Of a DNA stretch of 64,000 nucleotides, positions 43,773 to 52,979 are shown one piece after another. The DNA lies in the NCBI GenBank assembly GCA_003243275.1, contig QFQR01000001.1, forward strand, positions 186,001 to 250,000, read 5' to 3'. Position numbers and translations under genes: made by a program. Within the stretch, counting starts at the first letter, position 1; every line of letters begins with the position of its first letter. The notes under the pieces were generated by a model. That model worked only from the letters and a program-made list of their open reading frames with translations. It had not been told where the DNA came from and made no database searches. This DNA comes from Leifsonia xyli (lineage in GTDB: Bacteria > Actinomycetota > Actinomycetes > Actinomycetales > Microbacteriaceae).

Positions 43773-44881
43773 TTCGCCGCCTCGAGCGCGGCGGTGACGG
43801 TGTCGAGCAGTTCGTTCCAGGAGACGATGAACTTCTCGACGCCTTCCTTCTCGAGCAGAGCGGTGACGTCGTCGTAGTCGACGCCGACCGCGGCCAGCGC
43901 GTCGAGCACGCCCTGCGCCTCGGCGTAGGAGCCGGTGACCGCGTCACCGTGCAGTGGCGCGTGATCGAATGTCGCCTCGAGGGTCTTCTCGGGCATCGTG
44001 TTGACGACGCCCGCGACGGCCAGCTCGGTGACGTAGAGGGTGTCGGGGAGGGCCGGGTCCTTGACGCCGGTCGAGGCCCACAGCGGACGCTGCAGCTTCG
44101 CCCCCGCGGCGAGCAGCGCCTGCGCGCGGTCGCGCGCGAACTCCTGCTCGAAGAGCTGGTACGCCAACTGCGCGTTCGCGACGCCCGCCTTGCTCTTGAG
44201 GGCGAGGGCCTCATCCGTGCCGACGGCGTCGAGACGCTTGTCGATCTCGGTGTCGACCCGCGAGACGAAGAAGGAGGCGACCGACTCGATTCGTGAGAGG
44301 TCGATGCCCGCCGCCTGCGCCTTCTCGAGGCCGGCGAGGTAGGCGTGGATGACCTGACGGTGACGCTCGAGGCTGAAGATCAGGGTGACGTTGACGCTGA
44401 TGCCCTTCGCGATCGTCTCGGTGATCGCCTCGAGGCCTTCGAGGGTGGCGGGGATCTTGATCATCGCGTTGGGACGGTCGACCGTCTCCCACAGCTGCGC
44501 CGCCTGCGCGATCGTACCGGCGGTGTCGTGGGCGAGGCCCGGCTCGACCTCGATCGAGACGCGGCCGTCGACGCCGTTCGTGGCGTCGTAGACCTCGCGG
44601 AAGATGTCGGAGGCAGCTGCCACGTCATCCGTGATGATGTCGAAGACCGCCTCGGTGACCGGCGTTCCGGCCGCGGCGAGCTCGGCGATGTGCGCGTCGT
44701 AGTTCTCACCCTTCGCGAGCGCCGCGGCGAAGATCGTCGGGTTGGTGGTGATGCCGACGACGTTCCTCTCGGCGATGAGCTGCTGCAGCCCGCCCGAGAC
44801 GATCCGCTCGCGCGAGAGGTCGTCGAGCCAGATGCTCACGCCGATCGCGGAGAGCTCGGCGGTCTTGGTGGTGTCAGTCAT
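43769..44881 (-). CDS. tal: Transaldolase
   Basis: Transaldolase moves a three-carbon unit between sedoheptulose-7-phosphate and glyceraldehyde-3-phosphate. I chose the ATG at 44881 (370 aa, the normal actinobacterial length); the frame is open further into tkt without homology. The N-terminus is GVSIWLDDLSRERI, with VVGITTNPTIFAAAL. The Schiff-base Lys is in NAMIKIPATLEGLEAI, followed by ISVNVTLIFSLERHRQ. It is 32 nt after tkt. Confidence 0.97.
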   Translation of the reverse strand: MTDTTKTAELSAIGVSIWLDDLSRERIVSGGLQQLIAERNVVGITTNPTIFAAALAKGENYDAHIAELAAAGTPVTEAVFDIITDDVAAASDIFREVYDATNGVDGRVSIEVEPGLAHDTAGTIAQAAQLWETVDRPNAMIKIPATLEGLEAITETIAKGISVNVTLIFSLERHRQVIHAYLAGLEKAQAAGIDLSRIESVASFFVSRVDTEIDKRLDAVGTDEALALKSKAGVANAQLAYQLFEQEFARDRAQALLAAGAKLQRPLWASTGVKDPALPDTLYVTELAVAGVVNTMPEKTLEATFDHAPLHGDAVTGSYAEAQGVLDALAAVGVDYDDVTALLEKEGVEKFIVSWNELLDTVTAALEAAK

Positions 44882-44913
44882 GGTGCTGGATCTTCTTCCG
44901 TTGAGGGGACGGG

Positions 44914-47016
44914 TCAGTTGTTCGCCGCGGCGGCGAGCGACTCCTGGGCGGCGGCGACGACGTGTTTCGTCGTGATGCCGAACTCGCGGTAGAGCGTCTG
45001 GTAGTCGGCGGAGGCGCCGAAGTGCTCGATCGACACCGATCGACCGTGCACACCCAGGTACGGCGCCCAGGTGAGCGCGAGGCCTGCCTCGACCGAGACC
45101 CGCGCCGTGACGGCCGCGGGGAGCACCGACTCGCGGTAGGCGGCGTCCTGCTCGGCGAACCACTCCTGGCTCGGCACCGAGACGACCCGGGCATTCACGC
45201 CCTGTGCCTTCAACTGCTCGCGGGCGTCGACCGCGAACTGCACCTCCGAGCCGGTGGCCAGCAGGATCACGTCGGGCGTGCCGCCGGGAGCCTCGGCGAG
45301 CACGTACGCGCCGCGCGCCGTGTTCTCGGCCGAGGCGAGCGTGTCGCCGTCGGCCGCGCCCTCGCCGCGTGCGAAGACGGGGAGGTTCTGACGGCTGAGT
45401 GCGATGCCGGCCGGGTTGTGGCGGCGCTCGAGGATCGTCTTCCAGGCCCAGGCGACCTCGTTGGCATCCGCGGGGCGCACGATGTCGAGGCCCGGGATGG
45501 CGCGCAGCGTCGTGAGCTGCTCGATCGGCTGGTGGGTGGGGCCATCCTCGCCGAGGGCGACGGAGTCGTGCGTCCAGACGAAGATCGAGGGCACCTTCAT
45601 GAGGGCCGCGAGCCGCACCGCGGGGCGCATGTAGTCGCTGAAGATGAGGAAGGTGCCGCCGAAGGCGCGCGTGTTGCCGTGCAGCACGATGCCGTTGAGG
45701 ATCGCGCCCATGGCGTGCTCGCGGATGCCGAAGTGCAGCACCCGGCCGTAGGGGTCGCCCGACCACTCGTGGGTCGACCACTCGGTCGGGATGAAGGACT
45801 TGGCTCCCGCGATCGTGGTGAGGTTCGACTCGGCGAGGTCGGCCGATCCGCCCCACAGCTCGGGGATGACAGCACCGAGGGCGCCCAGCACCTTGCCGGA
45901 GGCGGCGCGCGTCGAGACGTCCTTGCCCGCCTCGAAGACGGGGAGCGCGGCTTCGACGCCTTCGGGCAGTACGCCCGACTGGATGCGGTCGAAGAGGGTC
46001 TTCTTCTCGGGGTTGGCCGCGGCCCAGGCGTCGAAGCCGGTCTGCCACTCGGCCTTCGCGGCCTCGCCGCGCGCGACCGCCTTGCGGGTGTGGGCGATGA
46101 CCTCGTCGGCGATAGCGAAGGTCTCGGCGGGATCGAAGCCGAGCACCTCCTTGACGCCGGCGAGCTCCTCGGCACCGAGCGCGGATCCGTGGATCTTGCC
46201 GGTGTTCTGCTTCTTCGGGCTCGGCCATCCGATGATCGTCTTCAGGATGATGAGCGAGGGCTTCGCGCGCTCGCCCTGCGCCGCGAGGATCGCGTCGTAG
46301 AGGGCCTGCACGTCTTCGACGTACTCGCCGGTCTTCTTCCAGTCGACCGTCTGCACCTGCCAGCCGTAGGCCTCGTAGCGCTTGGCGACATCCTCGGTGA
46401 AGGCGATGTTGGTGTCGTCCTCGATCGAGATCTGGTTCGAGTCGTAGATCGCGATGAGGTTTCCGAGCTGCTGGTGACCGGCGAGCGACGACGCCTCGGC
46501 GCTCACGCCCTCCTGCAGGTCGCCGTCGCCCGCGATCACGTAGGTGAAGTGATCGAAGGGGCTCTGGCCGTCGGCAGCCTCCGGGTCGAACAGACCGCGC
46601 TCGAAGCGCTGGGCGTAGGCGAAGCCGACCGCCGAGGAGATGCCCTGGCCGAGCGGGCCTGTGGTGATCTCGACGCCGTCGGTGTGACCGTACTCGGGGT
46701 GGCCGGGGGTCTTGGATCCCCAGGTGCGCAGCGCCTTCAGGTCGTCGAGCTCGAGCCCGTAGCCGCCCAGGTAGAGCTGCACGTACTGGGTGAGCGAACT
46801 GTGGCCCGCGGAGAGGATGAAACGGTCACGTCCCACCCAGTGGGTGTCGGCGGGGTCCTGACGCATGATCTTCTGGAAGAGGAGGTAGGCGGCGGGAGCA
46901 AGGCTCATCGCGGTGCCGGGGTGGCCGTTGCCGACCTTCTCCACTGCGTCCGCGGCGAGGATGCGGGCCGTGTCGACCGCCTTCTTGTCGAGTTCGTCCC
47001 AGGAGAGTGCTGCCAC
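44914..47016 (-). CDS. tkt: Transketolase
   Basis: Transketolase transfers two-carbon units with thiamine diphosphate. I chose the GTG at 47016, which gives the usual start VAALSWDELDKKAVDTARI (700 aa) and has AAAGGT about 11 nt upstream; an ATG at 47037 would add seven residues but lacks a ribosome site. Visible motifs: VEKVGNGHPGTAMSLAPA, the thiamine diphosphate motif GDGDLQEGVSAEASSLAG ending near YDSNQISIEDD, and GIREHAMGAILNGIVLHG with the catalytic Glu. It is the first gene of the six-gene pentose-phosphate operon. Confidence 0.97.
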   Translation of the reverse strand: MAALSWDELDKKAVDTARILAADAVEKVGNGHPGTAMSLAPAAYLLFQKIMRQDPADTHWVGRDRFILSAGHSSLTQYVQLYLGGYGLELDDLKALRTWGSKTPGHPEYGHTDGVEITTGPLGQGISSAVGFAYAQRFERGLFDPEAADGQSPFDHFTYVIAGDGDLQEGVSAEASSLAGHQQLGNLIAIYDSNQISIEDDTNIAFTEDVAKRYEAYGWQVQTVDWKKTGEYVEDVQALYDAILAAQGERAKPSLIILKTIIGWPSPKKQNTGKIHGSALGAEELAGVKEVLGFDPAETFAIADEVIAHTRKAVARGEAAKAEWQTGFDAWAAANPEKKTLFDRIQSGVLPEGVEAALPVFEAGKDVSTRAASGKVLGALGAVIPELWGGSADLAESNLTTIAGAKSFIPTEWSTHEWSGDPYGRVLHFGIREHAMGAILNGIVLHGNTRAFGGTFLIFSDYMRPAVRLAALMKVPSIFVWTHDSVALGEDGPTHQPIEQLTTLRAIPGLDIVRPADANEVAWAWKTILERRHNPAGIALSRQNLPVFARGEGAADGDTLASAENTARGAYVLAEAPGGTPDVILLATGSEVQFAVDAREQLKAQGVNARVVSVPSQEWFAEQDAAYRESVLPAAVTARVSVEAGLALTWAPYLGVHGRSVSIEHFGASADYQTLYREFGITTKHVVAAAQESLAAAANN

Positions 47017-47163
47017 GTGAATGTCGACCTTTCGCATGCGGGGCAGCTGACGCGCCCCGGGGTGGTGTCCGCTCGCCGAATCGGACTTCGACGGCGCACC
47101 GCGCACGCCCGTCATCGTCGGGGTCGAGGATGGGGGAGGCGCGCACGGTCGGCGAGCGCTTCC

Positions 47164-47169
47164 AGCATA
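47164..47169 (-). promoter_or_regulatory. Candidate tkt -10 box (TATGCT on the minus strand)
   Basis: TATGCT read on the minus strand fits TANNNT and gives a leader of about 140 nt before the tkt GTG. The 366-nt region between tkt and manD (47017-47382) otherwise shows no convincing gene; a frame open on the minus strand reads into tkt but looks non-coding. Confidence 0.45.
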
Positions 47170-47382
47170 GCGAGAAGCCCATTCCGCCGTCGGATGGGGG
47201 TTGGGTCTGGGCGCCGCCTGCACCTGAGCGATCGCGTCGTCATCCCCGGGATCCGTCGCCGACGATCGAGGACCGAGATCGCGCTCCTTGTGGCGGCGAC
47301 CGCAACGCATCAGGCCGTCACGTGTTCGGGCTTCACCTCCGATCTTGATGCCACCGATCGCTTTGAGGCACATGCCGCGCAC

Positions 47383-48621
47383 TCACCAGTCGTGAACGGT
47401 GCCATCTGTCAGCCGGTTGTACGGCAGGTACGCGGTCACGTAGGGATACTTGCCTGCCTCATCCAGATCGAGCTGCACCCCGAGACCAGGAGAGTCGCCG
47501 GGGTGCAGATAGCCGTCGGTGAAGGTCATCGACTGCTGGAAGGTGGCGTTCGTGCGCACTCCGTGTTGCATGTACTCCTGGATGCCGAAGTTGTGGATCG
47601 CGAGACCCACATGCAGCTGAGCGGCGAACCCGACCGGCGAGATGTCCGTCGGTCCGTGGCATCCGGACTTGATCTGGTACTGCGCGGCGAAGTCCATCAC
47701 CTTCTTCAGCGGGCTGATTCCCCCGAAGTGCGTCGATGCAGCCCGCACGTAGTCGATCAATTGCTCCTTGATCAGCGCCTGGAAGTCCCAGATGGTGTTG
47801 AACACCTCGCCGATAGCCAGGGGAGTCGTGGTGTGCTGCCGCACAAGGCGCAATGCCTCCTGGTTCTCAGCCGGCGTGCAGTCCTCCAGCCAGAACAGAT
47901 CGTAGGGCTCCAGAGATTTGCCGAGGGCTGCCGCCTGGATCGGCGTCATCCGGTGGTGGCCGTCGTGCAGCAACGGCAGTTCCGGGCCGAACTCCGCACG
48001 CACCGCCTCGAACACGCCCGGCAGATGCCGCAGATAGGCGCGGGTGTCCCAGTCTTCCTGTATGGGCAACGCACCGCGTTGTGCCGGCTCGTGGTCGTAG
48101 CGGATGCCCTCATTGCCGGGGAGGGTTCTGCTCGACGCGACGCCGTAGATCGACTCCAGGCCGGGGACGCCCGGCTGCACGCGGATCGAGCGAAAGCCGA
48201 GTTCCTGATGGTGTCGGATCGAGTCGAACAACTCAGGGAGTTCCTTGCCCGAGGCGTGCCCGTAGGCCATCATGCCGGCGCGCGACGCGCCGCCGAGAAG
48301 CTGGTAGACGGGCATCCCGGCGGCCTTGCCCTTGATATCCCACAGGGCGATGTCGACAGCGGCGATCGCAGCCATCGTGATCGGGCCCCGACGCCAGTAG
48401 GCGCTCCGATAGAGGAACTGCCAGGTGTCCTCGATCGCGTGCGCATCCCGTCCCAGAAGAAGCGGCACGACGTGGTCGTTCAGATAGGCGACCACCGCCA
48501 TCTCGCGCCCGTTCACGGTGGCGTCTCCGAGCCCCGTGAGGCCGTCGTCCGTCGTGAGCTTCAACGTGACGAAGTTCCTGTTCGGGCTGGTGACGATCAC
48601 CTCGGCGCGTTCGATCTTCAC
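47383..48621 (-). CDS. manD: D-mannonate dehydratase, enolase superfamily (ManD type)
   Basis: This enzyme dehydrates D-mannonate to 2-keto-3-deoxygluconate (KDG). The 412-residue protein has the ManD pattern throughout: RNFVTLKLTTDDGLTGLGDAT, GRDAHAIEDTWQFLYRSAYW, FRSIRVQPGVPG, the metal ligand run LLHDGHHRMTPIQ, WLEDCTPAENQEALRLVRQ, AIGEVFNTIWDFQALI and GCHGPTDISPVG, ending near the conserved HPGDSPGLGV. I chose the GTG at 48621 with AAGGAAG upstream rather than the farther ATG. Some ManD subgroup members prefer D-gluconate or have low activity; the neighbouring fructuronate reductase favours mannonate here. It is the last gene of the uronate operon. Confidence 0.88.
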   Translation of the reverse strand: MKIERAEVIVTSPNRNFVTLKLTTDDGLTGLGDATVNGREMAVVAYLNDHVVPLLLGRDAHAIEDTWQFLYRSAYWRRGPITMAAIAAVDIALWDIKGKAAGMPVYQLLGGASRAGMMAYGHASGKELPELFDSIRHHQELGFRSIRVQPGVPGLESIYGVASSRTLPGNEGIRYDHEPAQRGALPIQEDWDTRAYLRHLPGVFEAVRAEFGPELPLLHDGHHRMTPIQAAALGKSLEPYDLFWLEDCTPAENQEALRLVRQHTTTPLAIGEVFNTIWDFQALIKEQLIDYVRAASTHFGGISPLKKVMDFAAQYQIKSGCHGPTDISPVGFAAQLHVGLAIHNFGIQEYMQHGVRTNATFQQSMTFTDGYLHPGDSPGLGVQLDLDEAGKYPYVTAYLPYNRLTDGTVHDW

Positions 48622-48688
48622 GCTGCTTCCTTTCTCTTGGTGCGGACAGGATGGATCCACGCGAGCTGCGTGCTCCCCGAGGCGGGCA

Positions 48689-49471
48689 TCAGATCGACAT
48701 CGCGGAGAAGCCGCCGTCGACGCGGATCAACGCGCCGGTGACGAAACCGGAGGCGTTCCCAGATGCCAACCACAGCAGGGCACCGTCGAGTTCGTGCAGT
48801 TCGCCGAGCCGCCCCATCGGCGTGTGTCGGACGATGTCGGAGATACGCTCCTGACTCAGCAGCGCGCGATTCTGCTCGGCCGGGAAGAAGCCCGGAACGA
48901 TCGCGTTCACACGGATCTGCTGAGGCGCGAGTTCTCTCGCGAGGTACTGGGTGAGGTTGTTCACGCCCGCCTTCGAAACCCCGTACGCCAGCACCCTCGA
49001 CAGCGGCGGACCCGCGGACGTCGAGGAGATGTTGATGATGCTCCCGTTCCCAGCGGCCGCGAGTTGGGGCTGGAACGCCTGGATCGTGCGGAACATCGAT
49101 CCCAGGTTCGTGTCGAGCACCTTGCTCCACTCCTCGTCGGTGAGCTCCTCGAACGGCGTCGAGCTGTTGATTCCCGGGGCGTTGACGAGGATGTCGATCC
49201 CCCCTCGCTTCGCGCATTCCGCTGCCGCGAGCTGGACCGACGCCCGATCTGTGGCATCGAGCTCGATGAACCAGGCCGATCCACCCGCGGACTGGACATC
49301 GCGCACGAGCTGTTCACCGCGTTCCCGCGACCGGCCGGCGAGGACGACCTCCGCTCCTGCAGCGGCCAAGGCCATGCAGAACCTGCCACCGAGCACCCCG
49401 GTACCGCCGACGACGAGGGCCCGCTTCTCGCCCAGGTCGAACATGTCGGCTATCGCGGATGAGACGCTCAC
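48689..49471 (-). CDS. SDR-type D-fructuronate reductase (D-mannonate oxidoreductase)
   Basis: A 260-residue short-chain dehydrogenase expected to reduce D-fructuronate to D-mannonate with NAD(P)H. The Rossmann start is ALVVGGTGVLGGRFCMALA, the active-site segment is INISSTSAGPPLSR followed by AYGVSKAG (Ser, Tyr, Lys), and the family-specific stretch is NAIVPGFFPAEQNRALL with HTPMGRLGELHELDGALLWL. That stretch is characteristic of SDR mannonate oxidoreductases in Gram-positive uronate clusters, which replace the long-chain UxuB. The GTG start overlaps the uxaE stop (GTGA) and follows AGGAGG. Position between uxaE and manD supports the role. A related sugar-acid dehydrogenase cannot be excluded. 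Confidence 0.82.
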   Translation of the reverse strand: MSVSSAIADMFDLGEKRALVVGGTGVLGGRFCMALAAAGAEVVLAGRSRERGEQLVRDVQSAGGSAWFIELDATDRASVQLAAAECAKRGGIDILVNAPGINSSTPFEELTDEEWSKVLDTNLGSMFRTIQAFQPQLAAAGNGSIINISSTSAGPPLSRVLAYGVSKAGVNNLTQYLARELAPQQIRVNAIVPGFFPAEQNRALLSQERISDIVRHTPMGRLGELHELDGALLWLASGNASGFVTGALIRVDGGFSAMSI

Positions 49472-50895
49472 GAAGCAACCTCCTGGCGGGAGAACGGCGC
49501 AAGATGCCGACCGAGGTGCGATCTCAGCTCGCTGCGATAGTCGTCACGATGGGCTGCGAGCGCCCCAATGATCTCCGCACCGAGAACCGAGGCCACATCG
49601 CTCTTCTCCTCCCGCAGCACGGCACCGTATCCGACGTGCAGGATCTGCCTGGTGGCCGCACTGCGCAGCAGACCGGGAAGTTCGGGGTCGGTGACACCCT
49701 CCGGCGAAGGCACCAGGTTCTCCGCCGCCGAAACCTGATAGCTTGCCCGCGCCGCGCGATATGCCGCGAGGCTCGTCTCGTACGCACGACGGAACAGATC
49801 CGGCCGGTGCTGTGCGATCACGCCGAGGGCTACCAGGTAACTGGTGCCGGAGGTCTTGAGATGAACCATGCCCCTGGTGTGCTCCATCAGCCCGTCGTAG
49901 ATGCTGAACTTGTCGGATCCCGAGTGCATCCCGATCTTGTAGGGGCCGAGCGCCCTCGCCAGCGCAGCGTGGCGAGCGATAGAGGCGTAGAGCGCACCTC
50001 GATCCCCAGAGAATTCGACGCCCTTTTCGAAGGAGCCGAGATGCCGCGGCGCGAAGCTCACCCAACGCACGCCGAGCCGCGCGAGTTCGGTGGCGATGTA
50101 GAGATGCTCCTCCGGGGTGGTCGGCTCATCGGTCTCGTCGACCGCGATCTCGACCTCGACGGGATGCATCGCGCGATCCATCAGGTGGCGGTAGAGGTGC
50201 GCCCCCATCGCGACGGCGCGTCCGTATTTGCCCATCGCGTGAGCCAGTGCAGCCTCATCCACGGTCTGTTCCCCGACATCGAGCTCGATGCGCAGCGAGG
50301 CGTAGCGGCGCCGGGCCGAATGGAGATCGTCCTCCAGCTCGGCCCACGGGAGCACTGCGAGATCAGTGTCGGACGGCACCCCGTCAACCGCCTCGACGAA
50401 GTCTCCGACATCGATCGTGAAGAGGGTGAATCCGGCCGCGAGGCACCGGTCGATGTCGTACACGGTCTTGAGGTGATCCGCATCGGCGCCCACTGGCCCC
50501 GTCCAGCCCGCCTCGATGCAACCGAAGGTCGCATCGTCCAGAACCTGCTGCGGACTTCGGCCCAGACGGTCCATCTCGCGGATGGACTGCTGAGCGAAGA
50601 TCGGCCGCAGCGTCGGCGAGAAATCACGGAACGCATCCGAGTGGCCCGGCGTAGCGAGGCCGAGCCGATCTCCGGTTCCAGCAGAGGTCGCCAGGCCGAC
50701 CGGTTGCGGAGACAGGTTGGGCTGGACCGCCCGCGCAGCTGCCGCATTGTGCGCCGACAGCGGCCCGTGCAACACGCCGCTCACCGGCCCTGGAACCAGT
50801 TGCTCGAAGAGCCCTCGTTCACGATCCGACGCGTTCGCGACGGTGAGCAGACGCTGACCCCGGACGATGTCGATCGACAGTTCACACGCATGCAT
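49468..50895 (-). CDS. uxaE: UxaE-like tagaturonate/fructuronate epimerase
   Basis: UxaE interconverts D-tagaturonate and D-fructuronate, joining the galacturonate and glucuronate routes. The 475-residue protein shows the family blocks GDRLGLATPGHSDAF, FTLFTIDVGDFVEAV, WVSFAPRHLGSFEKGVEFSG, YKIGMHSGSDKFSIYDGL and GMVHLKTSGTSYLVALGVIA. Asp, His and Lys in these blocks are likely ligands or catalytic residues. I chose the ATG at 50895, with AGGTGA upstream, 5 nt after the esterase stop; the open frame continues upstream through the esterase gene. The family was first recognised in Thermotoga. With UxaC in the same operon the assignment is well supported. Confidence 0.85.
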   Translation of the reverse strand: MHACELSIDIVRGQRLLTVANASDRERGLFEQLVPGPVSGVLHGPLSAHNAAAARAVQPNLSPQPVGLATSAGTGDRLGLATPGHSDAFRDFSPTLRPIFAQQSIREMDRLGRSPQQVLDDATFGCIEAGWTGPVGADADHLKTVYDIDRCLAAGFTLFTIDVGDFVEAVDGVPSDTDLAVLPWAELEDDLHSARRRYASLRIELDVGEQTVDEAALAHAMGKYGRAVAMGAHLYRHLMDRAMHPVEVEIAVDETDEPTTPEEHLYIATELARLGVRWVSFAPRHLGSFEKGVEFSGDRGALYASIARHAALARALGPYKIGMHSGSDKFSIYDGLMEHTRGMVHLKTSGTSYLVALGVIAQHRPDLFRRAYETSLAAYRAARASYQVSAAENLVPSPEGVTDPELPGLLRSAATRQILHVGYGAVLREEKSDVASVLGAEIIGALAAHRDDYRSELRSHLGRHLAPFSRQEVAS

Positions 50896-50900
50896 TCCGA

Positions 50901-51977
50901 TCACCTCAGATACTCGCTGAAGAACTCCGCCGACCGCTGATTGCGCCACACATGGCCGTCGGCGAAGAGCTGCCGGTGGAATCTGTCGGCGGCACCGCCA
51001 CGAACGTAGATCTCCTCGACCCGATCGGCGCAGGGCCCGGCTGACTCGAGCGGAAAGCAATCATCGAAGAATCCGAGATCGACCATCAGCGGGCGCGGGA
51101 ACAGCAGGCCCTGGAGATCGGATACGTCCACGAGCGTGAAGAGGCCGGGCGTGATCTGGGACCCGCAATAGTTGCTGTCGCGGAAACCGAAGTCCGGGAA
51201 GGTGTCCGAGTAGCAGATGATCTCCGTCGCGGCGATCCGCGGATCGACCAGCGCAGACCACAGCGACATCGTGCCCCCTCCGGAACCGCCCATCACGCCG
51301 ATCGGTCCAGCGGCGACATAGGGGAGGGTCGTGACGAAGTCCAAGACGCGCTTCCCGTGCGCGACGTTGATGCCGAGCGGCGTCATGCCGAGGATCGTCG
51401 CGTTGAGGTAGTAGGTGTCGCACCAGTCCATGTCGACGCCCTTCTGCGGCGAGCTGATCCTCCACTTCCGTTGCTCGTCGAAGTCACCGTGCCCCATCCA
51501 ATCGACGCCGACGGTCACGAAGCCTGCTCGGGCCATCTCTGCTCCGTAGTTGAAACCTTCCTCATCCGCATAGGAGCGGAGCGCCGGCGTCGATCGGTTG
51601 CCCATGACGGGCTCTTTGCCCTGCATGTCGTGACCGTGCCAGCAGAGGATGGGTGCCCATCGTGAGTCCGGGGTACCACCGGCAGGACGATTCACGTAGA
51701 AGATGGAGGAGAGCCCATCTTCGACGTTCATCATCCACTTCTGCATGATGAAGCCGTCCAGTTCGACCTCTCCGAGCAGCACGGGGTCCGGTTCCGCCCG
51801 TGGCGGCTCGACACCCAGCGTCGCCAGCACGACCGGGAGCGCCTCATCCCGCCATGCCGCAGGGTCAGCGATGTCGGGATCGAAGTGGAACCGGGGCGTG
51901 TGGTGGCGCGCACGGGCGAGCAGCCAGGCGTTCGGGCTGAGGTTTCTGTTGCCGAGTGGTACCGGGTGGTCTGCCAC
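50901..51977 (-). CDS. Alpha/beta hydrolase, acetylxylan-esterase-like
   Basis: A 358-residue alpha/beta hydrolase without signal peptide, so it should act in the cytoplasm on imported substrate. The nucleophile elbow is IGVMGGSGGGTMSLW, with the oxyanion strand ILCWHGHDMQG, an acidic residue in VDLGFFDDCFPLES and a His in LFADGHVWRN as the likely triad. The region ITPGLFTLVDVSDLQGLLFP resembles esterases found in glycan-utilisation clusters. I chose the GTG at 51977, with GAAAGGA upstream, 50 nt after the permease stop. In a uronate operon it probably removes acetyl, methyl or another ester group from imported uronates or oligouronides. That substrate is inference. Confidence 0.72.
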   Translation of the reverse strand: MADHPVPLGNRNLSPNAWLLARARHHTPRFHFDPDIADPAAWRDEALPVVLATLGVEPPRAEPDPVLLGEVELDGFIMQKWMMNVEDGLSSIFYVNRPAGGTPDSRWAPILCWHGHDMQGKEPVMGNRSTPALRSYADEEGFNYGAEMARAGFVTVGVDWMGHGDFDEQRKWRISSPQKGVDMDWCDTYYLNATILGMTPLGINVAHGKRVLDFVTTLPYVAAGPIGVMGGSGGGTMSLWSALVDPRIAATEIICYSDTFPDFGFRDSNYCGSQITPGLFTLVDVSDLQGLLFPRPLMVDLGFFDDCFPLESAGPCADRVEEIYVRGGAADRFHRQLFADGHVWRNQRSAEFFSEYLR

Positions 51978-52027
51978 AGGGTTGTCCTTTCGAGGTCGTG
52001 CGCGTCGTTCCGTCAGGTCAGGTGCGT

Positions 52028-52918
52028 CTACTTGCCGACGCCGAGCGTCATGCCTTCGATGACGAAGCGCCGCAGCAGGATGAAGAGCAAGAGCATGGGC
52101 AGGAGCATGATGCTGACCCCCGCGAAGAGCACTCCGTAGTCGGCGCGGCTGTATTGGATCGCCGAGAGCAGCGACATCAACGAGAGGCCGAGGGTGTAGT
52201 TGTCGTTCGATTGGATGAATATCAAAGCGATCATCACCTCGTTCCAGAGGCTCACGGCCGTGATGATGAACGCCGTCAACAGGCCGGTTCGGACGGCAGG
52301 CAGCACCACCCTGAACAGCGTGGCGATCGGTCCGGCTCCGTCGAGGGCCGCAGCCTCCTCGATCTCCTTCGGCACGGCGGCCATGAAGCCGGTCAGCAGG
52401 AACACCGCGAACGGGAGGGAGATGCCGGTGTACACGATGATGAGTCCCAGCTTGCTGTTGATCAGGCCGAGCTGTGAGAACTCGATGAAGAGCGGGATGA
52501 CGATGATCTGCGGGGGGATCCCGATCCCGAGCACGAAGCCCGTTGAGATCTGCCTCGCCCAACGCACGTTCATCCGCGCGAGCGCGAACGCCGCTGGCGC
52601 CGCGATGGCGACCACGGCGATCGACGCCGTGCCGACCACGATCAGAGAGTTCAGCGCACCCTGCGCGAACTCGCTGTTCGCCCACGCCGTGACCCAGTTC
52701 CCCCACTCCCAGGTGGTCGGGAGCCCACCGGGGCGCGTATAGATGTCGGTCGTCGTCTTCACAGAGGACATCAACGTGATGACGAGGACCACCAGATTGA
52801 AGCCGACGAATAGCCAGATGAGAAAACGGGGGATGACTCCGAACACCCGCCCGAACATCGAGCGTGTGAGGTTCCTGGGAGGACGTTTGTATCCCGCAAC
52901 CGGTGTGGCCCCGCTCAT
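52028..52918 (-). CDS. Sugar ABC transporter permease (MalG type)
   Basis: A 296-residue inner-membrane permease with six hydrophobic helices. The ABC permease EAA loop is KEIEEAAALDGAGPIATLF, where the cytoplasmic ATPase docks. The N-terminus carries VFGVIPRFLIWLFVGFNLV. It pairs with the MalF-type permease upstream (61 nt gap) and with the binding protein. No ATPase gene is present in the operon; a shared MsiK-type ATPase elsewhere is likely, as is common for actinobacterial carbohydrate importers. Confidence 0.94.
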   Translation of the reverse strand: MSGATPVAGYKRPPRNLTRSMFGRVFGVIPRFLIWLFVGFNLVVLVITLMSSVKTTTDIYTRPGGLPTTWEWGNWVTAWANSEFAQGALNSLIVVGTASIAVVAIAAPAAFALARMNVRWARQISTGFVLGIGIPPQIIVIPLFIEFSQLGLINSKLGLIIVYTGISLPFAVFLLTGFMAAVPKEIEEAAALDGAGPIATLFRVVLPAVRTGLLTAFIITAVSLWNEVMIALIFIQSNDNYTLGLSLMSLLSAIQYSRADYGVLFAGVSIMLLPMLLLFILLRRFVIEGMTLGVGK

Positions 52919-52979
52919 CGCAGCCCTCTCGTAGTCGTTCGCGTCGTGTCGCGTAGCTGGAAAGACAGTGTGGTGGTGC

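Noticed and set aside
47017..47382. Upstream extension of tkt on the minus strand as a coding region
   Set aside because: The frame is open but has no homology or start with a ribosome site; it covers the tkt promoter region.
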